Assembly: GCF_027596085.1 (NCBI RefSeq) | Contig: NC_072467.1 | Coordinates: 8,795,476 to 8,859,475 of the forward strand | Length of the DNA stretch: 64,000 bases | Source of the DNA: Anoplopoma fimbria | Taxonomy: Eukaryota; Chordata; Actinopteri; Perciformes; Anoplopomatidae | Direction: 5' to 3' | In this document: positions 13,471-24,297 of the stretch, in pieces | Position numbering within the stretch: the first letter of the stretch is position 1 | Layout of the letters: every line of letters begins with the position of its first letter | Position numbers and translations under genes: made by a program | The notes under the pieces: generated by a model | What the model saw: the letters and a program-made list of their open reading frames with translations, nothing else | Told to the model about the DNA's origin: nothing | Databases searched by the model: none

Positions 13471-16400
13471 TGTTTCCTCGGGTGGTTGGGTCTGACAGAG
13501 GGGATCCTTTACCACACAGAGATTTGAGTTTATGGCCTGCTGTTTCCAGCAGAAACGTGTGTGTGTGTGTGTGTCTTGGATAAACATTTGCAGACTGGAG
13601 GAGGATGGAAGGATAGATGGATGGAAAGGTTGAAGTGAGAGAAAGATAAGGGTTCTTTCAACTTTATTAACAGCCCTGTCCACTGCAGTGCAGCCCAATT
13701 AATTCAGACAGTAAATTCCTGCTTGTCACATTTTATTGTAGCCACGTCACATGCACCCCGTCAATCCTGACAACCAAGTGGAGCAAGGAAGGTGGCAAGC
13801 TAAAGGTTGATAAATATAAACAGAATAGAAGTAGATGAGGCTGAATAGGACACTGAGAGAAATGAAGAGACAGGTTTGCTCAGAATCACGCCTGTATTTC
13901 ATCTATCACGTGGCCTCTCTGCTCATCTGGAAACCACTTCCAAGTTCCTGTGGAAGATGTACCAGTTTGGCTTTTCACAGCCGATACAAGCTTCAGCCAT
14001 TTACTCTGTTCACAGTGTATGTAGAGAGCCTGTGTGGGCCTGGGTGAGGCTACATCTGTCCAGGGGGTCTGTCTGACTTAAAGTGAGTCGGGAGGAGGGC
14101 AGAGGTAGGAGTGAGGGAGGGAGGGATAAAGAAGCTATTTTTAGACCCGTGTTGCTGTAGTGCATGCATATTGACTCGGAGATGTGAACCTTTTGAATAC
14201 GAGAGTGGACTGTAGCTTTTGTTGAAAACGCACAGATATTTTCTTCAGGACAGAAATAAATAGAATACAGCTTTTCAGTGATTCAAAACAAGGATGGACA
14301 GAGAGAGCAATCAGTACAAAAACATTGAAATGACGCATAAAAGTAACTGCTCTATGTACCACTGGTTAGTGCTATCTGCCATAACTTTTCCTGGTCTTCC
14401 CCATGTTAATTTCCCATGTCACTGATCCGGGGCTCTACTTGTACAGTTATTGAGAAGGTATCAACCCGGTCTCATGATCCATACAGTGACTGACATGCCC
14501 TTGAGTCATATAGATCTCCTCTCACCAGCTTCTAAAAATATCCTGCTAAAACTCCTCAGGGCCTGTTGTTGCCCTGGCCCAGTGTTGTAGAGCCGGGTTA
14601 CTATTGACTACGACTAAAATAAACAACTGCCTCAGCGCAGTTGAACTACATGTGCACAAACTATCACACATGAGCATCCTCGTGCACAAACGTACTAGTA
14701 TCAGACCTGACTAGACTCTCCTGCATCAGAGCCAACTTGTATTTAAGTGCACGTGGTGTCTATCCGGATTACGATTTTTATATCATAAGACTGTGCCACT
14801 TGTATCAATCATTAAAAATGTCTTCCCATGTGATAATAGCCGTCTGTACTTGATGTCTCTGCCCTGTCGAACACACCTGAATACCTCTAATCCTCTCCCT
14901 GTTGACAGAGGGCGAGCCCATTGAAGCTATTGCCAAGTTTGACTACGTTGGGCGCTCATCCCGAGAGTTGTCCTTCAAGAAGGGCGCCTCCCTGCTGCTG
15001 TATCAGCGGGCGTCAGAAGACTGGTGGGAGGGACGGCACAACGGCATCGATGGCCTGGTGCCTCATCAGTATATTGTGGTCCAAGACATGTAAGTGTTTT
15101 TCATTGAGCAGAAGTTTGGATATGACCAAGTAATGCAACAATGTTTTCAAGCAGCATCAGGCTAATGAGACTATGAGATACTTTCATTATGATGATTCTT
15201 TCACTGTTCATTGTGCTCCAACAACAGGTCAAAATATGTCAAATGCTTACTGAACAATTACTATGTTATATTCTCATTATTCTCAGCCGGTGTAGTGCTA
15301 ATTAGCACATGTTAGCATGCTGAGATGCTAAACTAAGATGGTGACTATTATGAGAATGTTGGCATGCTGGCGTCTGCATTAGTACAGACTCACAGAGCTG
15401 CAAGCATGCATGATTCAACACTCTTAGTCATGTTGTCACATCATTTTAAAAATATCCTACAGCTGATGGGAAAGATAAGGGAAGAAAAAGTGTTTTCTTT
15501 TCCTAAAATTCTACCGGCTTCACTCGGAGCATCAGAGTTGTTGTGTCTGGATCGGTCCTCCAGATCTCCCTGGTGATGTCACACACTTTCAATCTTGATG
15601 TTGCTCTATAAGGGGCTGCGGGCCATCAGTTGTCGGCTTGTGCAAAGAGGACCTTCAGCCCAGTTTGTTCTGGACTCTGCTGCACTAACAAGCATACGCT
15701 GCCGTGGCGGCTGTTGGTGCCTAACGGACTGGATTCACTGTCTCGTTAGGACAGGAACAGAATCACTCCAATCACTTAGTAGCTGGCCGACAAGAGGGCC
15801 ATTTAGAATGCCTTCCCCTCTTTCCTCTCCTGCTCTTTCACCTGCTGCTGTCCCGCCACTGTGCCTCTGTCAATAATTCACCAGGAGGGGCACTGCTGAT
15901 GGGGTGTCCTCTTAGTTAATGAAAGAGCAGTGGAATTTACAGCTGTACGGGTTGTCCCCGAGCGTAGTAACATCCTGCTCTCTACTTAAACAGAGCAGGC
16001 TGGGGTGTGTTAGAGCTCACAGGGTTGTGATCTTCACTTGTCGCATAAAAGAGCCCAGAATAAAACGTGCAGAGACGTCTGAGTGAGACCACTTTAGCAC
16101 AGGATGTCTCTTTCTAACTTTCTCACGACTGGCTGTAAATTTAGTTGAACTGCCGCGGTGAAGTGCTCGTCCTTGCTCCGTCTCTGTCCGTGTGCATTCA
16201 TGTGGATACACTAAATAAGTGACTGTGCTTAAGATCAGATAATGCACATCATCAGAGGCAGCCGTGCAGCTCAGGGGCTCTGATTACTGCCACCTGACAG
16301 GCACCAACTGTACCCAGTCTCCAGTCACACACCTCACTGAAACCCATAGAGCTGGCTTGTGTGTGGTTTGTGTGCGTGTCACAGTATATCACCGAAACAC

Positions 16401-19400
16401 GGAGAGGCCAAGGAATATGACTCATCTGACTCTCTGGACCTTGGGGGGGGAGGGGCGGACATGCTGACTCGCAGGAAACTGACATCAAATACAGTCATCG
16501 GAGAACTGTGCAAATATGAAAGATCGACTGATTTGCTGATTTCTCTTTTTTTTTCTTTTTTTTTTTTTTTTTTGGTCTGTTTTTCTTTCACATTCTCTTG
16601 CTCTTTTTTTCATGTCTCAATGTCACTCTGTCTCTGTGTCCCAGGGATGACAACTTCTCAGACACTCTGAGTCAGAAGGCTGACAGCGAGGCCAGCAGCG
16701 GCCACGCTGGAGAGGATAAATGCCTCGGGAAAGAAATCGGCTCGCCCTCTGACCCCAGGATCTCTGAGGCCTATATTACCAGGTTGGTTTTTTTGACATG
16801 GCTGTGAAGCTGCGCTGTATTGGACTCCCAATATATAAACATTTCTCCAAGGGACCTCAAATTGGGAATCTAGCATTTTGAAAATCTTTGCCTTCTCTGA
16901 ACAAATCACAAAAGTTTGCTGTTCTAAACACCTGATGTTCTTTGGCGTATTTCCCAGAAAAGATCCTCTAGTGTATTGAAAATTATGACTGTTGTCTGTT
17001 TAGCACAAGAAGTTAAAAACACTGCTGCTCACCAGATAAAGAGCACCATCTTCAGAAACCACAACACATCCTGGACTTCACATTGTCTTTATCCAATAAC
17101 GACTGACATGTCTGAAACAACATCAGTGTTGCATCATCTAAGATGCTCGAAATAGCTGCAGGTGTGAATACCAACACTCAAACTCCAGACACATAGAAAA
17201 TAAACAAACTTTAAATATTTTATGTAGAGATTGGTTTTGGGCTATTGTATGTTGCTGAAAAATCTCCTTGTTTTCAACCTTTTACTTCAATGCAAGCTCA
17301 CACTGTTATACCAACAAGACTGTGGGGAGCAGGACAGACCTGTACACAGTATCCACCCAATCCTCATTGTTCCATATGCTGCCTCCTGTCATTCTGTATC
17401 CTCAGCTCACCTCTCTCAGCTTAATTGCCTCTGGAGAAATCAACCTCTCCTCCTCTATTTTATTCTGACATCGTAAGAGTTTTCAATACCCGGCTGGTAT
17501 CAACCGGGCTCACGAACGTGCACATGCACAGGGAGCGATGGCACACAGAGAGGAGACACACACATATCCAGTCACACCTCAGACTTTTTGGCAGCGTCTG
17601 TCTGCTGGTGGCGAGCCAGAACTTTGTCTCCCGCTCGCTCCCCTCTTCACTGCTGCATTTCTGGCGATGGAGTGCGCGACCTTGAAGCGTCCGTTAGCGG
17701 GCTCTTGCCAAACACGTGAACAAATGCTATTTTATTCAGAGTCACACTCACTCCCTCTACTTCACTGTCGAAACGTGGTGATTCATACTAAAGGCGATTT
17801 TTACACCACTACAGGAGTTTGTATGCGGAGGGAGAATATATGTGAATGACTCATCTTTTTTTCACATCAGCCTTAATGAAGCTCCTCTACAACTCTCTCT
17901 ACCTGTCACCAGCTCCCTGGTGACCCCACCTCTCTCTTCATCTCCTGTCTACCCCCCCACCCCACCCCACCTCACTTTTCATGCTCTTCCATTCAGACAA
18001 TCCTCATATGTGTTGAATCATTTATATCCTGAGCTTTATTTAGATCTTTTTTTTTTCCCCCTCTTCTGGTGTTCTGAATCAACAACACACTCACCAGACG
18101 GAGCCGCTTGTAGAGTTTGGCATCACGATCAAAGCGAGCGCCGGTAAACAAAGACGGTTAAGTTAGTGCGTCTTTTAAGTGGAGAGGATGCACATTCACG
18201 CGATCATACCATGTATTAGAGTTGGTCCGTGTGTTATGGTGGAGAGGAACTCCTGGAATTCCATGTGATTTGCATTTTTATCAGCAGGGGCCATAGAAAC
18301 AAAGGGTGAGCTGTCAGAGTGGTGACAGCTCACAGAGTAATTTGCAGTGCCTGTTGTTGTACACGTTGTCCCAGAGGCATGGTGTTATGAATGTAGACTG
18401 CTCCCCCTGCTGGTTGTCAGTGGTTGCTGCAGTTGTTTACTAATCCAGATTTTTCTCACTGCAGTCGGAAAAAATATCATTTTTTTTCTCACCACGCATA
18501 CCAGCCCGCATCGCACCACCAAATGAGTCTTTAGCTATCATCAGTAGCTATTTGTGCAATCAAGAAGCTTTCTGTGTGCACATTAATTCCTATGTTTTAC
18601 CCTGTATTACATTAAGACATTTTGTTCACTCTGTTTGGCAGTGTTTGAGCAGGTCCGTGTTTCAGAGGGTTACATAAGCACACACACGGCTGTTTGGATT
18701 GATGTGAGACTTTCTAATTCATGTAGAGGCTAGCAGTTTTCTGTGGCTTTCCACGAAGAGTAGCAATTTCGTTCTCTGAGACCCTCACGGTCCTTAATAT
18801 CCGTACTCGTTATTGTTTCTAGTTTAGCACTGTGATGAGGCTGCCTGTAAATCATAATTAGAATATCTGAAACAGCGTTCCTTAGTCAGACCCAGACTCT
18901 CAAATGAAGCCATTTCTCCCAGTGAAGTGATTAGAGGATGAATACTTCACTGCTTGTTCATCATCACAAAGAACCAATAATGCAGAATTAAAATGGTTAA
19001 TCTGGCACGTATCAGCCTTCAGATGTTATTGATTTAATATTTCAAGATGTCGCCTTTTCAGAAAATGTTATACCAACTGAAAAAGTAAAATCAATCGGTA
19101 TATTATTAGATTATCTCGATAAGATTGAAGTGCTATGCCTTCAGTTATGCTTCCATATATTTCTAGTTATCTAGACTGAAAGTGATGATAACTGCTTGGT
19201 CATAAATATGCAGAGCAGATCCTATTAGAGCCACACTGAGGAGCATGTGGTGCTGTACTGGCCTTTTATGGTGCAATAGAACCGCCTCAAAGGAGGAGAT
19301 GTAACCGTGGTTAAAAATAAAATAAAAGTGCATTACGGAGCAAGCATGTGTCTCTGTGTAAGTATGAAGGAGTGTCTGTCTGATCAGACAAAGGCATTCA

Positions 19401-21568
19401 TGTTCAGCTGTGTCTCATTTTAAATGTGTGTGTCATATAAGGTGTGTATGGTGCTGGTTTCGGTTCAGATAGAGGACATCTGTAGCTTCTCCCAGAGAGC
19501 CTGTAGTGGTGCTCTGACAAACCCCAGGACTCCCTGCTCTGGCTGGGAGCCAGGTGCTCTCTACCTGCTCCAAATAAGCTGGTCGGAAACTCTGAGCTGT
19601 TGGGCACTGTTGTCAGGGTTTCTATTACACCACTGATGATTGTTGTTGTTTTTTCAAGCAGAGTAAAATGTTTGGTGAGAATGCACGCCCACATATTGTA
19701 ATATAGAAAACCTTGTGCGTCCAGTTTGGAGGATTTTCAAGTCTGAAGGATTACTGTGTTTTCAAAGTTTGGGAGATGAAAAGTGTCACAACAGCTGTGA
19801 TTATATAGCTGAAGAAACTGCTAAAACTCAAAGTGCAATGTTTAGGTTTAAGGTAAAAGATGGAAGCTGTAATGGAATAAATAAGTGATTAGCCTTGTTG
19901 GTTTCTCTCCGTCATGCTCATCTATCCAGCAGGCACAAGAAAAGATCAGACCCACCATCCCGACGTCCCCCTGCCCGCCCCAGTGATGTCCACTGCATGG
20001 TGCATCCCTCCCAGCATGGTCACGGAGGACATGTAGGCACCCCAGAGATGGGCTCCCCGGTTCTAGGCCACTTCAGCCCACGGGACATGCTGCGGAATCG
20101 CAACCACCTGCCCATGGACAGCCCCGAACGCCGCCGCCGCACCGGCCACGGCAGCCTGACCAACATCAGCCGCAACGAGTCGCTGAAGAAGATCGAGAGC
20201 CCCCCGATCCGCCGCTCCACCTCCTCGGGCCAGTACACAGGCTTCACCGAAACCCACCATCACCACCACCATGGCGGCAAGCCCCTGGATCCGGAGACCA
20301 TCGCACAGGTCAGCGCGGGACGAGCAGCGACCCGACCGCAGCTCCCTCCACCATCAAAGCCCTGCCCCGCCCTGTAAAAACATAGTCAGTCCCTGTCTTC
20401 TGCTTCCTCTGGCTGCAACTGTGCCGTGTGCTAAAATACACGCAAAAGACTAGCTTCACAGGCAGACTTCAGGGAGCATAGCTCGGCACTGGGACGCATT
20501 GCAGTATGTTTGTAGTCATGCTTCAGAGCATACCAAAAACACAGAAAATATGAAAAACTATTACAAAATATATATCGATGCCTAACCAGTAATGATTTTT
20601 GTTCAAGCAGACATTTTCCATTTTTGCATCACTGCTGATAGAAGGCTGCGGCTCTAATTTGTTGTTCCATACTTACATATAATAGTAAAGCCTCCGTTCA
20701 ATTAGAAAGCAGAGGTAACAGAGAGCACTTTAAACTGTGCTGGGCTGTCTGTCTGCCTGCTGGGAGCATGCTCAGATGGACATATCTTGTCATCTCTGCA
20801 TCTCCTAAGCTATCCAAAGTCATTAGCATGCAGAGGGAGAGGTGCCGGTGCGAAGTAACACTCTACTAACTCTGCATGTATAATGCATGCTTGGTGTTCG
20901 CTTTAAAAACTTTCACTGTATTCCTCTTTTAACATCGCTTTTTGTGTTCACGACCATGCCGTACTCTACCTCCTCCATCTCTCGTCTTTGCTGTTCATAT
21001 AACCTCCCGTTTCTTTCTCAGTTTTTTCATTTCTCCCCGTTACCTTCTCTTTTTTAGTTTTCTCTCATCTTTAAATCCCAAACCCTCCTTTCTGTCACTC
21101 ATCTCCCTCACCAGTGTTATGATCATCCTCTCTTACACTCAGTCTCTCTGTCTCCCGCAGGACATAGAGGAAACTATGAACACTGCTCTGAACGAGCTGC
21201 GTGAGCTGGAGCGTCAGAGCTCAGCCAAACACGCCCCCGACGTGGTGCTGGACACCCTGGAGCAGCGGCAGACCTCCGGCGGCAGCGGCGGAGGTCCCAC
21301 GCCCGCCAGCTCCAGCGAGTCCCTCAGCCCCATCCACGGCATCATGCTGAGGTCCACCGTCAACACGGAGCCACCCATCCGCCGCAGCACCAGCACCTCC
21401 AGCGATACTATGAGCACCTTCAAGCCTCTGGTAGCACCCCGCATGGGGGTGCAACTCAAACCCCCGGCCTTGAGGCCCAAGCCCATGGTCCTGCCCAAGT
21501 CCAGCCCGGCCTCACAGCCTCCACCTACATCTGCTCAGGACCCTCTGGACAAGTCCTGCACCATGTAA
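804..21568 (+). CDS. srgap1: SLIT-ROBO Rho GTPase-activating protein 1 (3' part, 14 exons)
   Basis: srGAP1 is a cytoplasmic and membrane-associated protein that bends membranes through its F-BAR domain, inactivates Rho-family GTPases through RhoGAP and binds ROBO receptors through SH3 in axon guidance and cell migration. Exons: 804-1001, 1574-1658, 2677-2704, 4711-4744, 5913-5973, 6744-6821, 6970-7104, 9123-9228, 9440-9664, 11097-11176, 14909-15089, 16645-16782, 19930-20308 and 21161-21568. Every junction keeps frame with GT-AG borders, giving 711 codons. The first exon starts at the helical segment after the F-BAR ([15 protein letters not shown]), then come RhoGAP, SH3 and a serine/proline-rich tail ending DKSCTM. 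Paralog choice: EYD/DYMTT after LGEG, ITRRHKKR-type tail and SGQYTGF fit srGAP1 better than srGAP2 or srGAP3. Teleosts usually keep two srgap1 copies and I cannot say which this is. The F-BAR and start codon lie upstream of the window. Confidence 0.95.
2713..2753. repeat. (CA)n microsatellite beside a splice donor
   Basis: About 20 pure CA units begin 8 bases after the GTAAGG donor of the 28-bp srgap1 exon. Confidence 0.97.
4711..4744 (+). CDS. srgap1: srgap1 34-bp microexon (linker before RhoGAP)
   Basis: The exon follows a pyrimidine-rich TAG acceptor and ends at GTAGAC. With the AG left over from the preceding 28-bp exon it encodes [12 protein letters not shown] and returns to phase 0 before DSGQ. 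The basic segment sits where srGAP2 has SLARRSSTVRKQ. Mammalian srGAP1 uses a longer proline-rich alternative (PPNVPPKPQ type) at this place in its main isoform. I could not find that longer exon between 2705 and 5912, so either it is diverged or this gene uses only the short form. Confidence 0.85.
5913..9664 (+). CDS. srgap1: srgap1 RhoGAP domain exons
   Basis: Five exons carry the GAP domain: 5913-5973 ([12 protein letters not shown]), 6744-6821 ([14 protein letters not shown], containing the catalytic arginine finger in GIFRVSG), 6970-7104 ([16 protein letters not shown]), 9123-9228 ([15 protein letters not shown]) and 9440-9664 ([15 protein letters not shown]). The GIFR arginine and the NLAICFGP motif are the hallmarks of active RhoGAPs, so catalysis is expected to be intact. 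The first of these exons shows two residues unlike the family (see findings). Confidence 0.93.
9804..9841. repeat. 19-bp tandem duplication
   Basis: Two perfect copies of a 19-bp unit (TGTAGCTACTAGGCCACTG) lie 140 bp after the srgap1 RhoGAP exon donor. They are probably a local slippage duplication. Confidence 0.9.
11177..14908. other. srgap1 intron, no gene content seen
   Basis: This is the longest intron in the window. It contains the GT microsatellite at 13405-13469 and a second short one near 13555-13574, but I see no exon-like segment or RNA gene. The large introns 7105-9122 and 16783-19929 are likewise without recognisable content, apart from a CTCF-like motif near 18398. Confidence 0.6.
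13405..13469. repeat. (GT)n microsatellite
   Basis: The tract starts with interrupted GTGTGC units and becomes pure GT. It is intronic in srgap1. Confidence 0.96.
14909..15089 (+). CDS. srgap1: srgap1 SH3 domain exon
   Basis: A single exon encodes nearly the whole SH3 domain: [17 protein letters not shown], the RT-loop acidic residues, [12 protein letters not shown] with the double tryptophan, and GLVPHQYI. This is the part that binds the cytoplasmic tail of ROBO and other proline-rich partners in the family. Donor GTAAGT splits the ATG codon of QDM, and the next exon restores it with GGATGAC. Confidence 0.95.
15290..15375. repeat. Interspersed repeat fragment (TTAGCATGCT type)
   Basis: The phrase TTAGCATGCTGAGATGCTAA followed by ACTAAGATGGTGA is one I recognise as a very common teleost interspersed repeat. 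Only a fragment is present and its class is not identified. It is intronic in srgap1. Confidence 0.45.
18396..18416 (-). promoter_or_regulatory. CTCF-like motif (candidate)
   Basis: Read on the minus strand, CCAGCAGGGGGAGCA closely resembles the vertebrate CTCF core consensus. It lies in a srgap1 intron. Motif resemblance only; occupancy is unknown. Confidence 0.3.
19930..21568 (+). CDS. srgap1: srgap1 C-terminal tail exons
   Basis: Two exons (19930-20308 and 21161-21568) encode the low-complexity tail: a His-rich segment ([13 protein letters not shown], later a run of histidines in [10 protein letters not shown]), [35 protein letters not shown], then [19 protein letters not shown], a short helix conserved in all srGAPs, and a terminal DKSCTM. 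The first exon opens with a tandem CAGCAG acceptor, so 19930 or 19933 are both possible starts. The last codon is followed by TAA at 21566. Confidence 0.93.
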
Positions 21569-22078
21569 CTCTGGGAAGGGATTTAAAAAAAAAAAGAGAT
21601 TTAAAAACAAAAGCTATCAACTTCCAGGAGGCTGCAAAATGCGACCAGTTTCTAGTCTTCATAGATGTATAACACATAATATCAAAGAGGGTGTAAAATA
21701 CATGGACCTGGATGGGAAAATGTTTCCTTGTGGTGTTTTTAAAGCAAGATCATAAAGAGGGCTCGTGTAGGAACGTTACAACGGTGACAGATTTGTCAGC
21801 CGGACAAATCTTCTGTCTCAATAGCTTGTGTTAAAATGCTTAGGTGAATTCTATCGATAAAATTTCTTCTTCTTTTTTTTTTTTTTTTTCAAATAACTTC
21901 AAACAACAAATCACAAAGGCTTCCTTTAAGGTTTTAGAAAAATGTACACTAGTTAGTTTAGTTTACAGACATTCATGAACTGTGTAACTTTGATCAAAAC
22001 ACGCTGCATGTAGCTCCACTGTTTAACCACTGAACCTGAAAGGGAGCTTGTTGAGAACTGTAGTGACCAGAGTGGCAT

Positions 22079-22165
<87 letters not shown>

Positions 22166-23945
22166 AACTATAGGATGTACCTTTATTTTAATTTTTTTGC
22201 TCTTACGTAGGAGGGCCATTGAAGGTGTAGTGAACTGGTTGTACAGCCTTATTGACTTTGAGACAGCTTATAACTGATTATTATAGAGGTGCTGTGATTT
22301 CCTGGACAGAAATGGTTTGAAGGTCGAGACTGATTACGGGCCTGAAGAGCCCTTAACAGCTAATGGTACTTTGTTAATAGATAATAGTATTGATGAGCAG
22401 TGTGCTTTCTTCACTAGCGTGTAAACTCTGCAACTTTCTTTGGTAAAGGCACACCATTTGTTGCGTCTCCAAAAATGTACAAAGATCACCTCTGTGCTGG
22501 ATTCACTCAAATAAATTTTAACATGCTTCCACATTGCCTGGAATGAGATATGACTATTGGATGAAACCACTACTTCATTATGAGCTTTGTTTGAATTTGA
22601 TGCATTCTTGAAATTCCTGCATCAATAACTCCTGATGCAGGCATAAACATGCCTAATAGTAACTTATGCCTTTTGCATCTGTATAAGAAATGGTGGAGCA
22701 GTGTGAAAAATGACGATGACCAATCATCTCTTAGCAACAGTATATACAACACATAATGCTATATTATACGGTGTGGAAGACATGCCATAGCTTCTTTACC
22801 GCCTTGCTTGGCTTGATCTACCCAAAGACATGACTGTACAAGTTAAAAGCATGGATGTGACCCTCCATAGATGATCTAGGCGTATTTCATGTTGACTCTC
22901 ATGTGTACAGACTCATAGCAGCGCCCTGTGGGAGTGCTGCCGGTAGCCATTGACCTAATGACTGTTAGTGTGAAAGCTTCCTTAATATGCTCCCCCTGCT
23001 TCCTATGCTTCACCCAAAACAGCAGCTCACTCTGTGACCCTCCAGTCTGTCTCATGTTCAGGTGAGAATGTCAGTAATGTGTTTTTGTATGCGTGTCTGA
23101 CTGATATTGAGGCTTTCTCTGTAGAGGATGACGCCTATGAATGCCTGACATGTGTCAGAAAACAGGAGGAAGTCGCAGTGATAAACAGCTTGTGTGTTTG
23201 TGTGTGTGTGTGTGTGGGTGTGTGTAGGTTGAGAAATACTTTCAAATGCAATAGCCCCATAAAACTATGTGAGTTCCCACCGTGTGACTGCACCCCTGGA
23301 CTGTGTCTTTTTCAAAAATACCCTCAGTACTGTAGAAGTAACAGAACTGGGTGCATGTACTGGGAATGTTTGGTTAGCATAATAACACACAGAGATACTT
23401 GGTTTGCGATGAGTAAGCAATGCTCTCTAACAGCGGGTTTACACTTTGTTTGACTTGACAGATATTGTGTGTATAATAGTCAAAAAAAGATTAATTTCTG
23501 ACTTACTAACTTTCATTATTTTTGTAATCATTTTTGTTATGTTTATTGTGTTTCTGGGTAGAAATGACTTAGAACAAATGATGTAGAATAAATATCCAGA
23601 GATACAGTATGAAGCCAGTTGTAAAAAAAAAAAACAACAACAAAAAAAAAAGTGCTTTTGTCACCATGTTATGTAATCATCAACAGTAGGACTCCGTAAT
23701 GCCGTCTGTAGGCTTTAAGCGACTCTTTGGTGTTCTGTACATCTGTAGTATGTACTTGTGAAAGTGCCTTTGAAAATGTTTTAGAGGAACTTCAGACATT
23801 CTGTACTGTTACATTTTCATGTCCGATGCTGTGTTTTTTTTGAGAAGATGCAGTGCAAAAAGAACATGAATAAGTAACGATGCCATTTTCCCAAACAGTT
23901 ATATGACAGAATGAATAATAAATAAACAGCTTACCCATTGTGACA
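21569..23945 (+). other. srgap1: srgap1 3' untranslated region (predicted)
   Basis: Non-coding, AT-rich sequence follows the stop codon. Two overlapping AATAAA signals at 23917-23926 are the strongest candidate polyadenylation signals before the transposon at 24298. The interval includes a long (AC)n tract and a short GT-rich tract near 23190-23225. The end point is inferred; no transcript evidence is available. Confidence 0.6.
22090..22159. repeat. (AC)n microsatellite in srgap1 3'UTR
   Basis: A pure run of about 35 AC units follows a short CT run. If the 3'UTR model is right, it is transcribed. Confidence 0.97.
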
Positions 23946-24297
23946 TTGCACTTTTATGTATATAACTGTATATATGGCATGTAACATCATAACATTTAGA
24001 ATTCTTTGAGGGCTTATACCTCCAAGGATTTCTTTCTAATAAAGGAAATAGTTTGTCGAGACTGAGGTGGATTTTTTTACCCTGCTTTTTATAATGAATA
24101 ACTTCAACTTTTGTTAATTTATAGTCACTGGTGGAAGTATTCAGATCCTTAAATTTAAAAGTGGGAATATAAAAACTCAATATAAAAATACTAAATTACA
24201 AGTGAGAGTCCTGAATTCAAAGTATAATGAACTTCAATTGTTAAAAGTTAAGCTGCTCGTGCAGTATGAGCCATCCCACAGTGTAATATTATATATA

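Noticed and set aside
20020..20272. Minus-strand frames over the srgap1 tail exon
   Set aside because: Antisense shadows of a GC-rich coding exon whose sense frame matches srGAP1 clearly.
21953..22219. Minus-strand frame with poly-VC in the srgap1 3'UTR
   Set aside because: It runs through the (AC)n tract and has no support outside it.
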